Source of the DNA: a virus
IMG/VR virus record: IMGVR_UViG_3300028024_000127
Coordinates: 1 to 47,929 of that record
DNA length: 47,929 bases
Reading direction: 5' to 3' (one strand)
Positions 16,248-23,982 of this stretch are shown piece by piece. Below the pieces are notes generated by a model that searched no databases, had not been told where the DNA came from, and saw only the letters and a list, made by a program, of their open reading frames with translations. Each line of letters starts with the position of its first letter. Within the stretch, counting starts at the first letter, position 1. The translations under genes and the position numbers were made by a program.

Positions 16248-17246
16248 TTATACTTCATATTTCCGCACCATTTCTGCAATATCTGCCTTCACCAGTTCCC
16301 TTAGTTCATGAGGTTCCAGCACCTCACAATTAGGACCGTATTGTAGCGCAAAGAATCGCACACCTTCGATCGCAGCCTTTAGGCGGACTTCCATATAATC
16401 ATCATCCAGATCCCTTACTTTAACATCATATCCGAAGGCGTCTATAACAACTCCGGCCAATCGTTTGTTCATCTTTAGCACAATCTGCTCTGTTTTACCG
16501 CCGAACATGAGATTGTGCTCGGCAGCATATTGGGCGATATTAAGGCCGCTTTCGCAACCGGGAATCTCGGTGATCGTCCTCGCCGGTTTATCCCGCATTT
16601 CTATTTGTGTTATCCTGTCCAGCCGATAATGTATGAGGTGATCATATTTCCGAAAACTCGCGATCAGATAATACTGTCCGTTAGTACAAACAATAGCATA
16701 CGGATGCACAACATCCTTCGCTTTTCTTACCGGGGTTAGGGTCTTATCAGTAGACATTTGGTTATAAAAGAATGCGACCTGCCGTGATAAGGCAATTGCC
16801 TCATCTATCACTGACAAACTAAAAAAGAACTCCCGGTTACGCTGGTGCCTTCCTTCGTGGAAAGTATAAAGGTGCTTCATCCGGCCTCTGAACTGTATGT
16901 TTGATAGTGCCTCCAGTTTTTCAACCAGATGCTTGGCGTTGCTGGCCGGGATGTATTTTGATATCAGAACGCTGTCGATCAATACCCTCAGTTCCATATC
17001 ATCGAACTCGCGCGACGCAAGATAAGCGCCTTCTCGATTTTCTTCATAAGTGCTGATGTCATAGCCCATCTCGCATAGCAAGGATATGTTCTGGCCGACC
17101 GCTTTCCTTGCGGCCTCAATACCATACTCCTGCTGTAGCTTTCTGATAATATCCTTATAAGTCAAAGGATGACAGGGATCAGAGTAATCCTTTAGTATTT
17201 GAAGTATGCAAAGCGGGAGCGCTTTTTTACCGCCGACGAAAGGCAT
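16248..17246 (-). CDS. WYL-domain transcriptional regulator
   Basis: This protein of about 332 residues has an N-terminal winged helix (LTYKDIIRKLQQEYGI, then KAVGQNISLLCEMGYDI) and a WYL-type ligand-sensing domain. The latter is seen in VHPYAIVCTNGQYYLIAS and the RLDRI phrase near the middle, followed by the C-terminal WCX extension. WYL proteins often sense nucleic-acid ligands and control defence or repair loci. ATG 17246 is preferred over ATG 17252 because AGGAG lies 8 bases upstream of it. The gene converges on the Y-polymerase operon, with only 16 bases between the two stops. Whether it belongs to the prophage or the chromosome is unclear. Confidence 0.88.
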   Translation of the reverse strand: MPFVGGKKALPLCILQILKDYSDPCHPLTYKDIIRKLQQEYGIEAARKAVGQNISLLCEMGYDISTYEENREGAYLASREFDDMELRVLIDSVLISKYIPASNAKHLVEKLEALSNIQFRGRMKHLYTFHEGRHQRNREFFFSLSVIDEAIALSRQVAFFYNQMSTDKTLTPVRKAKDVVHPYAIVCTNGQYYLIASFRKYDHLIHYRLDRITQIEMRDKPARTITEIPGCESGLNIAQYAAEHNLMFGGKTEQIVLKMNKRLAGVVIDAFGYDVKVRDLDDDYMEVRLKAAIEGVRFFALQYGPNCEVLEPHELRELVKADIAEMVRKYEV

Positions 17247-17366
17247 ATCCATCTCTCCTAAAAGTAATCAGATTATTGAAGATGGTTCACTAATTTTGAA
17301 GCGAGTATTCCAAGCAACATTAAAAGGCCGACAGTGACGACTCGCGATAATCTATACATATCAGTT

Positions 17367-17406
17367 AAGGGACGGTTATAAGCCCATCTTTTGCCGTCCC
17401 TTTTTT
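17367..17406 (+). terminator. Intrinsic terminator at the left edge of the prophage region
   Basis: AAGGGACGG (17367-17375) pairs with CCGTCCCTT (17394-17402) around an 18-base loop and is followed by a T run. No plus-strand gene precedes it within 1.1 kb, so it either ends a short non-coding transcript from 17276-17366 or insulates the prophage promoter whose -35 box overlaps its T run. Confidence 0.65.
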
Positions 17407-17433
17407 GACGCATGGGATTTGTTATGATATGAA
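17405..17433 (+). promoter_or_regulatory. Putative promoter of the first prophage genes
   Basis: TTGACG (17405-17410) is 17 bases upstream of TATGAA (17428-17433). The match is moderate. It lies between a terminator and the first short open frame, the expected place for an early promoter. Confidence 0.4.
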
Positions 17434-17471
17434 CTATGAAATTTACATATTCAAGGGAGGCTTAAATCGGA

Positions 17472-17516
17472 ATGACGGACAGGATTATTTTGAGGAGGTT
17501 ACATGGATCACCCTGA
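17472..17516 (+). CDS. 14-codon leader peptide upstream of the zinc-ribbon gene
   Basis: ATG 17472 follows AAGGGAGG with 11 bases spacing and encodes MTDRIILRRLHGSP before a TGA at 17514-17516. It overlaps the start of the next gene, and the next gene's GAGGAGG site lies inside it, which would couple the two translationally. It may be a regulatory leader; no function is known. Confidence 0.35.
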   Translation: MTDRIILRRLHGSP

Positions 17517-17715
17517 CCTGCATTTAGTAGAGAAAAGAAAATACAAGCATATCAGATGTCCGAAATGTGGTAGGCGGGTTGCGGATGCAGCCGGTGAGAT
17601 TGACACCGAGGTGTATGAGATAAACCAAACCGGGACTTGGAAAGCCGACTATTACATGAAATGCTGGAACTGTAAAGCATTAATAGGACTCAAAAAACTG
17701 AATCAAGTTTCATGA
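17503..17715 (+). CDS. Small zinc-ribbon protein at the start of the prophage (Com-like)
   Basis: This 70-residue protein has two CxxC knuckles, CPKCG near residue 20 and CWNC near 57, suggesting a single zinc ribbon. Small proteins of this shape are common at the left end of clostridial prophages and resemble Com of phage Mu, an RNA-binding translational activator; that likeness is only structural here. The ATG at 17503 has a GAGGAGG site 6 bases upstream. The gene is followed by a strong terminator. Confidence 0.75.
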   Translation: MDHPDLHLVEKRKYKHIRCPKCGRRVADAAGEIDTEVYEINQTGTWKADYYMKCWNCKALIGLKKLNQVS

Positions 17716-17771
17716 TCACTTAGTACAGAGCACGACGCATCCGCCTAATAGGCAGGAATTAAACACGACGT

Positions 17772-17821
17772 ACGAGCCTGACGAGTAGCTACAAAGCTAT
17801 GCGTTCGGCTCGTTTTTTTTG
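17772..17821 (+). terminator. Strong intrinsic terminator
   Basis: ACGAGCC (17772-17778) pairs with GGCTCGT (17807-17813), with an inner TAGCT-ACAA-AGCTA stem, followed by eight T. It separates the zinc-ribbon gene from the sigma-like gene. Confidence 0.85.
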
Positions 17822-17860
17822 TAACTGCTCGTTTGGCTCCCTAAACGAAAGGAGCCAACC

Positions 17861-18325
17861 ATGGACAATCAGCAACGCTTTATTGAAATCGACGGACAGC
17901 AAGTACCCGTTACGGAAGAGGTCTACCGTGCCTACAAACGCCCTTTCTGGGTGGAACGCAAACGCAAAGAACGAGAAAAACGCTGCCGAGATGAAAAGGG
18001 CAACCGGTGCACGAAGGACTGCAGCAAATGCCCCCATCAGCGGACTGGCAGTTTTCTTTCACTGAACAGGTTCACCGAGGAGGGCTTCGAGGTCGCAGAT
18101 ACCTTCGACCTTGCTGAATTTGCCGCGGACAAGCTGCTGCTCGAAGAATTGTACGCAGTCCTAGAGGAACTTGATCCAGACAACCGCAGGATTATGGAAC
18201 TCTTCAGCATCGGCAAATCGGAGCGGGAAATCGCCGATGAAATTGGCCTGTCGCAGAAGGCAATCAACAAACGAAAAGCAAAGCTGTTTGCCCAGCTTCG
18301 GGAACGTCTCAAAGATTTTATCTGA
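17861..18325 (+). CDS. Sigma-70-like phage/transposon transcription factor
   Basis: This 154-residue protein has an N-terminal segment like that of Tn916-type sigma-like factors (IEIDGQQVPVTEEVYRAYKR), a cysteine cluster around residues 47-58 (CTKDCSKC), and a C-terminal region 4 helix-turn-helix (SEREIADEIGLSQKAINKRK). It probably directs or modulates transcription of the element's early genes. The ATG at 17861 has an AAAGGAG site. A conserved intergenic element lies directly after its stop. Confidence 0.85.
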   Translation: MDNQQRFIEIDGQQVPVTEEVYRAYKRPFWVERKRKEREKRCRDEKGNRCTKDCSKCPHQRTGSFLSLNRFTEEGFEVADTFDLAEFAADKLLLEELYAVLEELDPDNRRIMELFSIGKSEREIADEIGLSQKAINKRKAKLFAQLRERLKDFI

Positions 18326-18329
18326 TTTC

Positions 18330-18386
18330 GGTACTCAATATGCGTTCCGCTGTCCTGTGGATGGTGAGGGGAGAAAAACAGCCCTC
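18330..18386 (+). ncRNA. Conserved 5'-UTR element, copy A (candidate structured RNA)
   Basis: GGTACTCA, 12 variable bases, CTGTCCTGTG, 2 bases, TGGT, then GAGGG pairing with CCCTC (18366-18370 with 18382-18386). The same blocks with the same spacing recur at 22546. It ends a few bases before the ribosome site of the operon that contains the DUF2800 gene. Structured RNA motifs upstream of DUF2800 and DUF2815 genes have been proposed by comparative genomics; whether this is one needs a covariance search. Confidence 0.55.
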
Positions 18387-18403
18387 GGAACGGAGGTTGA
18401 AAA

Positions 18404-18577
18404 ATGCAGGCACAAGAAAAACAAGCTCACGCCGAACACCGCGACCGTGAGATTGACGAGGAGCTGGCGGATGTGCTCACAGCGATCAGTGTGGTGTCAA
18501 AACGCCTTGCCCGGAAGTTGACCACGCTTGCACGGGAGGACAAAGAAAAAACGGAAGGAGGTAAAACGGATGAGTAA
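18404..18577 (+). CDS. Small phage protein of unknown function
   Basis: A 57-residue, highly charged, helical protein (MQAQEKQAHAEHRDREIDEE.. then VLTAISVVSKRLARKL) starts at ATG 18404 with GGAGG 8 bases before it. Its stop overlaps the next gene's start by 8 bases, supporting real, coupled translation. No family was recognised. Confidence 0.65.
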   Translation: MQAQEKQAHAEHRDREIDEELADVLTAISVVSKRLARKLTTLAREDKEKTEGGKTDE

Positions 18578-18896
18578 GACGAGCGAATTGTCCCTTGCGG
18601 TAACCGAATTGAAGCGATGCGGAGAAGCGCTGGTCGGTATATCGGAGTCGCTGGCAGGCTTGTTCAGCGGTAACGATAATGCCGAAGCCCAGTCGAAAGC
18701 TGAAGCTCCTGCGCCAGAGGAAAAGCCCATTGTCCTTGAGACGGTCAGAGCAGTACTGGCAGAAAAAAGTCGTGCCGGTCATACTGCCAAGGTTCGGGAA
18801 CTGCTCGAAAAGCACGGTGCCGGAAAACTGTCGGAAATTGACCCCGCAGAATACCCGGCGCTTCTTGCGGAAGCCGAGGTGCTGGGAAATGGGTAA
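18570..18896 (+). CDS. Phage protein upstream of DUF2800, unknown function
   Basis: This 108-residue protein has an N-terminal helical half, an Ala/Pro/Glu-rich linker (residues 35-50) and a C-terminal conserved block (VRAVLAEKSRAGHTAKVRELL, then KLSEIDPAEYPALLAEAE). That block resembles the helical dimer region of rRNA-processing or DNA-binding accessory proteins and is commonly found before DUF2800 genes in prophages. ATG 18570 has GGAGG directly upstream; a TTG 42 bases earlier is not needed. It overlaps its neighbours on both sides. Confidence 0.75.
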   Translation: MSKTSELSLAVTELKRCGEALVGISESLAGLFSGNDNAEAQSKAEAPAPEEKPIVLETVRAVLAEKSRAGHTAKVRELLEKHGAGKLSEIDPAEYPALLAEAEVLGNG

Positions 18897-20010
18897 ACAC
18901 GCACTCCTTTCCGCTTCCGCTTCACACCGATGGCTGAACTGCCCTCCCTCCGCGAGACTCTGTGAAAGCTACGATGACAAGAGCAGCAACTATGCCGCCG
19001 AAGGCACGGACGCACACACTCTCTGCGAGTATAAGCTGAAAGCTGTACTCGGTGTAAGCGTCAAAGACCCTACGGCTGACCTTTCCTATTATAACGAGGA
19101 GATGGAAGAATGCGCGAACGGCTATGCTGCCTACATCCTCGAACTGGTGGAAACGGCAAAACAAAACTGTTCCGACCCGGTTGTTCTTATCGAACAGCGG
19201 CTAGATTTCTCCAGGTATGTTGAGGGCGGCTTTGGCACCGGTGACTGCGTTGTCATAGCAGATGGGACGCTTTACATCGTGGATTACAAGCATGGCCAGG
19301 GCGTTCTGGTGGAAGCCGAGGATAACCCGCAAATGAAGCTGTATGCCCTTGGAGCCTTGGAAATCTTCGACGGCATATACGACATCGATACTGTTTCCAT
19401 GACCATCTACCAGCCCCGCCGCGATAACGTATCTACCCACACAGTGTTCAAGGAGTCCCTGTACCAATGGGCGGAGAAAATCCTGAGACCCGCCGCCGAA
19501 CTCGCTTTCGCCGGAGGCGGTGAATTCAACTGTGGTGAATGGTGCCAATTCTGTAAGGCAAAACATGACTGCCGAGCCAGAGCCGAACGCAACATGGAGC
19601 TCGCCAGATACGACTTCAAGCTCCCTCCCCTACTTACAGACGATGAGGTCGAAGATATCCTCGATAAAATCGACAACCTGGTCTCGTGGGCATCGGACAT
19701 CAAGGATTATGCCCTGCAGGCAGCAGTAAGCGGGAAACAGTGGCATGGCTGGAAGCTGGTCGAGGGCCGTTCCAATCGAAGGTATACAAACGAAATGACG
19801 GTTGCCGCTGCTGTAAGCTCGGCCGGATATGACCCCTATGAACACAAGGTGCTCGGCATCACCGCCATGGCCTCTCTGCTTGGTAAAAAACAATTTGAAG
19901 AGGTTCTTGGTAGTTACATAGAAAAACCACAAGGCAAACCAGCGCTCGTGCCAGAGAGCGATAAACGCCCGGCAATCTATACGGCACAACAAGATTTTAA
20001 TAAATTTTAG
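18889..20010 (+). CDS. DUF2800 protein, RecB/Cas4-like nuclease
   Basis: A 373-residue member of the DUF2800 family begins at ATG 18889 (MGKHALLSASASHRW). The core looks like a PD-(D/E)XK exonuclease: GTGDCVVIADGTLYIVDYKHG gives the D and D-x-K residues. A C-terminal cysteine cluster (CQFCKAKHDC, with an earlier CGEWC) suggests an iron-sulphur anchor as in Cas4/AddB. It probably acts in phage recombination or replication together with the DUF2815 gene 13 bases downstream. An upstream in-frame start would extend it into the preceding gene and is rejected. Confidence 0.88.
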   Translation: MGKHALLSASASHRWLNCPPSARLCESYDDKSSNYAAEGTDAHTLCEYKLKAVLGVSVKDPTADLSYYNEEMEECANGYAAYILELVETAKQNCSDPVVLIEQRLDFSRYVEGGFGTGDCVVIADGTLYIVDYKHGQGVLVEAEDNPQMKLYALGALEIFDGIYDIDTVSMTIYQPRRDNVSTHTVFKESLYQWAEKILRPAAELAFAGGGEFNCGEWCQFCKAKHDCRARAERNMELARYDFKLPPLLTDDEVEDILDKIDNLVSWASDIKDYALQAAVSGKQWHGWKLVEGRSNRRYTNEMTVAAAVSSAGYDPYEHKVLGITAMASLLGKKQFEEVLGSYIEKPQGKPALVPESDKRPAIYTAQQDFNKF

Positions 20011-20023
20011 GAGGAAAAATCAT

Positions 20024-20602
20024 ATGTCCACTCATGCAAACAATGTCAACAGCAATCCTATGAAAGTCATCACCGGTCCCAATACCCGCTGGTCTTACGC
20101 CAACGTCTGGGAAGCAAAATCCATAAACGGCGGAACACCGAAATTTTCGGTATCCCTCATCGTACCCAAGTCCGACACCCGCACTGTGGGAAAAATCAAG
20201 GCCGCAATTGAAGCCGCCTATCATGAGGGCGAAGCAAGGCTGAAAGGCAACGGCAAGTCCGTACCGCCCCTCTCCGCTATTAAGACGCCCCTGCGCGACG
20301 GCGATACCGAACGTCCTGACGATCCCGCCTATGCCAACGCCTATTTCATCAACGCCAACTCCGCAACCGCGCCCGGTATCGTTGATGCCGACCGCAATGT
20401 GATCATCACCCGCTCCGAGGTTTACAGCGGCGTATATGGCAGGGCTAGTATCAACTTTTACGCATTCAACAGCAACGGAAACAGAGGCATCGCCTGCGGT
20501 TTAAACAATTTGCAGAAAATCCGTGACGGCGAGCCGCTTGGCGGAAAGTCCAGGGCTGAAGATGATTTCATCACGGACCTCGATGAGGACTTCCTCTCGT
20601 GA
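20024..20602 (+). CDS. DUF2815 protein, probable phage single-strand DNA-binding protein
   Basis: This 192-residue protein of the DUF2815 family reads as an OB-fold-like domain, with an acidic C-terminal tail (DDFITDLDEDFLS) typical of single-strand-binding proteins. Function is inferred from the family's position between a RecB-like nuclease and a DNA polymerase, and from this tail. ATG 20024 has an AGGAGGAAA site. The stop overlaps the GTG start of the polymerase gene. Confidence 0.87.
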   Translation: MSTHANNVNSNPMKVITGPNTRWSYANVWEAKSINGGTPKFSVSLIVPKSDTRTVGKIKAAIEAAYHEGEARLKGNGKSVPPLSAIKTPLRDGDTERPDDPAYANAYFINANSATAPGIVDADRNVIITRSEVYSGVYGRASINFYAFNSNGNRGIACGLNNLQKIRDGEPLGGKSRAEDDFITDLDEDFLS

Positions 20603-22539
20603 GGGCGCTCAGCATCGACATTGAAACCTATAGCAGCGTAGACCTCGCCAAAAGCGGGGTCTACCGCTATGCGGAATCACCGGACTTTGAGATTCTTCTG
20701 TTCGGCTACTCCGTGGATGGCGGCGAGGTTCATATAGTCGACATCGCGCGTGGAGGAACCCTGCCGCCCGATATCACCGCCGCCCTGGCGGATGAGAACA
20801 TGACAAAATGGGCATTCAACGCGCAGTTTGAACGCATCTGCTTATCTAAATGGCTTGGTATGCCTACAGGGCAATATCTTGACCCACAGTCATGGCGTTG
20901 CACCATGGTATGGTCGGCATATATGGGTCTGCCCCTCTCCCTTGAAGGCTCCGGCTCCGTTCTCGGCCTGGAGAAGCAGAAGCTGACGGAGGGTAAAGAC
21001 CTTGTTCGCTTCTTTTGTAAACCATGCGCTCCCACAGCAACCAATGGCGGACGAACACGTAATCTCCCAATCCATGCGCCGGACAAATGGGCTGCGTTCA
21101 AGTCATATAACCACCGCGACGTTGAAACCGAAATGGCGATACAGGAAAAGCTTACAAGATTTCCCGTGCCGGACAGCGTTTGGGAAGAATACCACCTCGA
21201 CCAGGAGATTAATGATCGTGGCGTATCCCTAGATATGCCTTTCGTGCGCCAAGCCATTGATATGGATAACCAGTCCCGTTCCGAACTGACCCGCATGATG
21301 CGGGAGCTGACCGAACTCGAAAACCCCAACTCCGTAATGCAGATGAAGCAGTGGCTTTCTGATAATGGACTTGAAACTGACACCCTCGGTAAAAAGGCGG
21401 TCGCTGAGCTGCTGAAGGCCGCTCCTGAACCGCTCGGTAGCGTGCTGGGACTCAGGCAGTCCCTTGCAAAGTCATCGGTCAAGAAATATACGGCTATGGA
21501 AAGCGCCGTCTGCGCCGACGGCCGCGCCCGCGGCATGTTCCAGTTTTACGGCGCCAACCGCACCGGCAGATGGGCGGGCAGGCTGATCCAGATGCAAAAC
21601 CTCCCGCAGAATCACATGCCGGATCTGGATCAGGCGCGAAGTCTTGTTCGCAGCGGAAATTTTGAAGCGTTGGAATTGCTCTACGGCTCTGTCCCGGAGG
21701 TACTGTCGGAACTTATTCGTACCGCCTTTGTGCCGAAAAGTGGCTTCAAATTCATTGTGGCGGATTTCTCGGCGATTGAAGCAAGGGTCATCGCTTGGCT
21801 CGCGGGAGAACAGTGGCGTCAGGAAGTCTTTGAATCCGGCTGCGATATCTATTGTGCATCCGCTTCTCAGATGTTCCGGGTACCCGTTGAGAAACACGGC
21901 ATCAACAGTCATTTACGGCAGAAAGGCAAAATCGCAGAACTTGCTCTTGGCTACGGCGGCTCGGTGGGCGCACTCAAAGCTATGGGTGCGCTGGAAATGG
22001 GGCTTGCGGAGGACGAACTGCAACCGCTCGTTTCAGCCTGGCGCTCCTCCAACCCCAACATCGTCCGGCTCTGGTGGGACGTCGATCGCGCCGCAATGCA
22101 GGCTGTCAAGGATCGCACCGTAACGGAAACACACGGCATCCGAGTTTCCTGCCAAAGCGGGATGCTCTTCATCACACTCCCGTCGGGCAGACAGCTTGCC
22201 TATGTCAAGCCGCGTATCGGCACAAACCAATTTGGTTCGGACTGTATCACCTATGAGGGGGTTGGCGGCACGAAAAAGTGGGAACGGATCGAAAGCTATG
22301 GACCCAAGTTCGTTGAGAACATCGTGCAAGCCACGAGCCGGGATATTCTCTGTTATGCCATGAAAAACCTTCGGCACTGCTCCATCGTAATGCACGTCCA
22401 CGATGAGATTGTCATCGAAGCTGATCGTCGAATGTCCACTGAGGCTGTATGCAAACTGATGGGTCGCACTCCTCCCTGGGCAAAGGGTCTTTTATTGCGG
22501 GCGGACGGTTATGAGACAAATTTTTATAAAAAAGATTGA
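20599..22539 (+). CDS. Phage family A DNA polymerase
   Basis: This 646-residue DNA polymerase starts at GTG 20599, overlapping the previous stop (GTGA). An N-terminal 3'-5' exonuclease is indicated by D7-x-E9 in SIDIETYSS. Polymerase motif A is DFSAIEARV from D389, the O-helix region follows around 430-460, and motif C is HVHDE with H601-D602-E603. It copies the phage genome together with the primase/helicase and SSB-like protein nearby. Length is usual for the short phage PolA type. No anomaly was noticed. Confidence 0.94.
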   Translation: MRALSIDIETYSSVDLAKSGVYRYAESPDFEILLFGYSVDGGEVHIVDIARGGTLPPDITAALADENMTKWAFNAQFERICLSKWLGMPTGQYLDPQSWRCTMVWSAYMGLPLSLEGSGSVLGLEKQKLTEGKDLVRFFCKPCAPTATNGGRTRNLPIHAPDKWAAFKSYNHRDVETEMAIQEKLTRFPVPDSVWEEYHLDQEINDRGVSLDMPFVRQAIDMDNQSRSELTRMMRELTELENPNSVMQMKQWLSDNGLETDTLGKKAVAELLKAAPEPLGSVLGLRQSLAKSSVKKYTAMESAVCADGRARGMFQFYGANRTGRWAGRLIQMQNLPQNHMPDLDQARSLVRSGNFEALELLYGSVPEVLSELIRTAFVPKSGFKFIVADFSAIEARVIAWLAGEQWRQEVFESGCDIYCASASQMFRVPVEKHGINSHLRQKGKIAELALGYGGSVGALKAMGALEMGLAEDELQPLVSAWRSSNPNIVRLWWDVDRAAMQAVKDRTVTETHGIRVSCQSGMLFITLPSGRQLAYVKPRIGTNQFGSDCITYEGVGGTKKWERIESYGPKFVENIVQATSRDILCYAMKNLRHCSIVMHVHDEIVIEADRRMSTEAVCKLMGRTPPWAKGLLLRADGYETNFYKKD

Positions 22540-22545
22540 TGCTCT

Positions 22546-22596
22546 GGTACTCACAGCGACGGTTTCTGTCCTGTGACTGGTAGAGGGCATCTACGC
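22546..22596 (+). ncRNA. Conserved 5'-UTR element, copy B (candidate structured RNA)
   Basis: GGTACTCA (22546), 12 bases, CTGTCCTGTG (22566-22575), 2 bases and TGGT repeat the layout of copy A exactly, followed by a small hairpin (GTAGA with TCTAC). It fills the 79-base gap between the polymerase and the DUF4406 gene and ends just before that gene's ribosome site. Position and hairpin suggest a cis-acting RNA or protein-binding site on mRNA or DNA. Confidence 0.5.
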
Positions 22597-22618
22597 CTTC
22601 AAGAATGGAGGGTGAACT

Positions 22619-23044
22619 TTGAGCATCAACAAGTTTAATTCAGAAGGATATTACGACCCTACCGCTTACGAAGCCCTAACAGCTGTAGAAAAAGAGGTAA
22701 AGGCCGCAAAAACCTTCAGGCCTTTGGTGTATATCTGCTCTCCCTATTCCGGGGACATTGAACAGAATACTGAGGCAGCGAGACGGTACAGCCGCTTTGC
22801 GGTTGACAGCGGATACATCCCTGTCACGCCACACCTGTTGTATCCGCAGTTTATGAATGACGGGGATCAGCAGCAGCGCGAGCTGGGGCTCCGCTTTGCG
22901 CTAATCCTGCTTGGAAAATGTGATGAACTCTGGGTATTCGGCGATCGGATAAGCAATGGTATGCAGCGTGAAATTGCCAAGGCGACAAAACGCGGTATCC
23001 ACATCCGGTATTTCAATCAGGATTTCAGTGAGTGGCAAGTATGA
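22619..23044 (+). CDS. DUF4406 protein (nucleoside deoxyribosyltransferase-like fold)
   Basis: This 141-residue protein starts at TTG 22619 behind GGAGGG. Phrases such as VYICSPYSGD, ARRYSRFAVDSGYIPVTPH and KCDELWVFGDRISNGM match DUF4406, related to nucleoside 2-deoxyribosyltransferases. The family may act in nucleotide salvage or nucleotide signalling; the phage role is unknown. Its stop overlaps the next start (ATGA). Confidence 0.85.
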   Translation: MSINKFNSEGYYDPTAYEALTAVEKEVKAAKTFRPLVYICSPYSGDIEQNTEAARRYSRFAVDSGYIPVTPHLLYPQFMNDGDQQQRELGLRFALILLGKCDELWVFGDRISNGMQREIAKATKRGIHIRYFNQDFSEWQV

Positions 23045-23982
23045 GAGAGATTGCAAGTCCAACTCGCCCTCAACTCGAATCTTGGGAATTCGCAAGATTA
23101 TGTGGTCTTGATTGGCATTCAGCCGCAAACGATGCCTATGACTTGGCACGTCGGAAACCGATCCTCCCACAGCCCGATGAAATCAATCTTTCCACTCTAT
23201 TAGCGGAAGAGCTTTACGAAGCGGGATTAAAGGCCGCGCCGATACTGCCTTGTCGCGCGCCGCTTCCGGCATTCGAGGTTACGATGTTCATTGATACCGA
23301 GGCTTGCGATACTCGTATTGCAAAACTGCTTCAGCCCGCCAAGCCCTATAGGGAAGATATGTGGATATATGGATTCGACGCACTTTTCGTTGCGGATGCG
23401 CCATCTGATGACCCTAATGTAGCTGTAAACGGCGTGACTTGCCTGCTGACATTGCACGATTGCAACGACTCCTCAGGAGGATCGTCGGACGTGGCGCTGT
23501 TTTCCTTTTTTGAAAAGAACGCACCAGAATTTTCGATTATCCCTTGGAATGTTGCCGAGGAGGCCGACTGGCTCTGTGATTTATCTGGTCTGAAAGCACT
23601 GGCACAGTGGCTCGCTTATTTATGGCGCGGAATTCAAGATCGACTGGTTAACCGTCCGGAATTGGTACGCCAGCGTCATGTTAGAGTCACCAAGGAACAA
23701 ATAAAGCAGGCAAAACAACAGGCACCGGGCCGAAAACGTATAGTCAAAGCCTATCGTATTATCACAATCGAACCCGAAACAATACTCGCCCCACCGCCTA
23801 CCCCCGCACAGAATCGTACGCTCCTCTGCCCGTGCTGGGGTGTAATGGGCCACTGGCGTCAATACAGGTCAGGTAAGCGTGTATGGATTCACCCATACCA
23901 AAAGGGCAAAGAGCGCGACAAACATTGCTTGTACTCATCTAAAGAGTACAAATTCCTGAAAGGAGATGCGGCGAATGCGTGA
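23041..23982 (+). CDS. Phage protein of unknown function
   Basis: A 313-residue protein starts at ATG 23041, overlapping the DUF4406 stop. No catalytic domain was recognised. A basic segment with RKRIVKAYRI lies near residue 240. The C-terminal block has the pattern GHWRQYRSGKRVWIHPYQKG, a motif that recurs in plasmid and phage proteins of unknown role. It sits directly before the primase/helicase and overlaps it by 8 bases, so a replication role is possible. Confidence 0.7.
   Translation: MREIASPTRPQLESWEFARLCGLDWHSAANDAYDLARRKPILPQPDEINLSTLLAEELYEAGLKAAPILPCRAPLPAFEVTMFIDTEACDTRIAKLLQPAKPYREDMWIYGFDALFVADAPSDDPNVAVNGVTCLLTLHDCNDSSGGSSDVALFSFFEKNAPEFSIIPWNVAEEADWLCDLSGLKALAQWLAYLWRGIQDRLVNRPELVRQRHVRVTKEQIKQAKQQAPGRKRIVKAYRIITIEPETILAPPPTPAQNRTLLCPCWGVMGHWRQYRSGKRVWIHPYQKGKERDKHCLYSSKEYKFLKGDAANA

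Noticed and set aside
17255-17500. tRNA or tmRNA as integration site at the prophage's left end
   Set aside because: No cloverleaf, CCA end or T-loop signature could be found; attL could not be placed.
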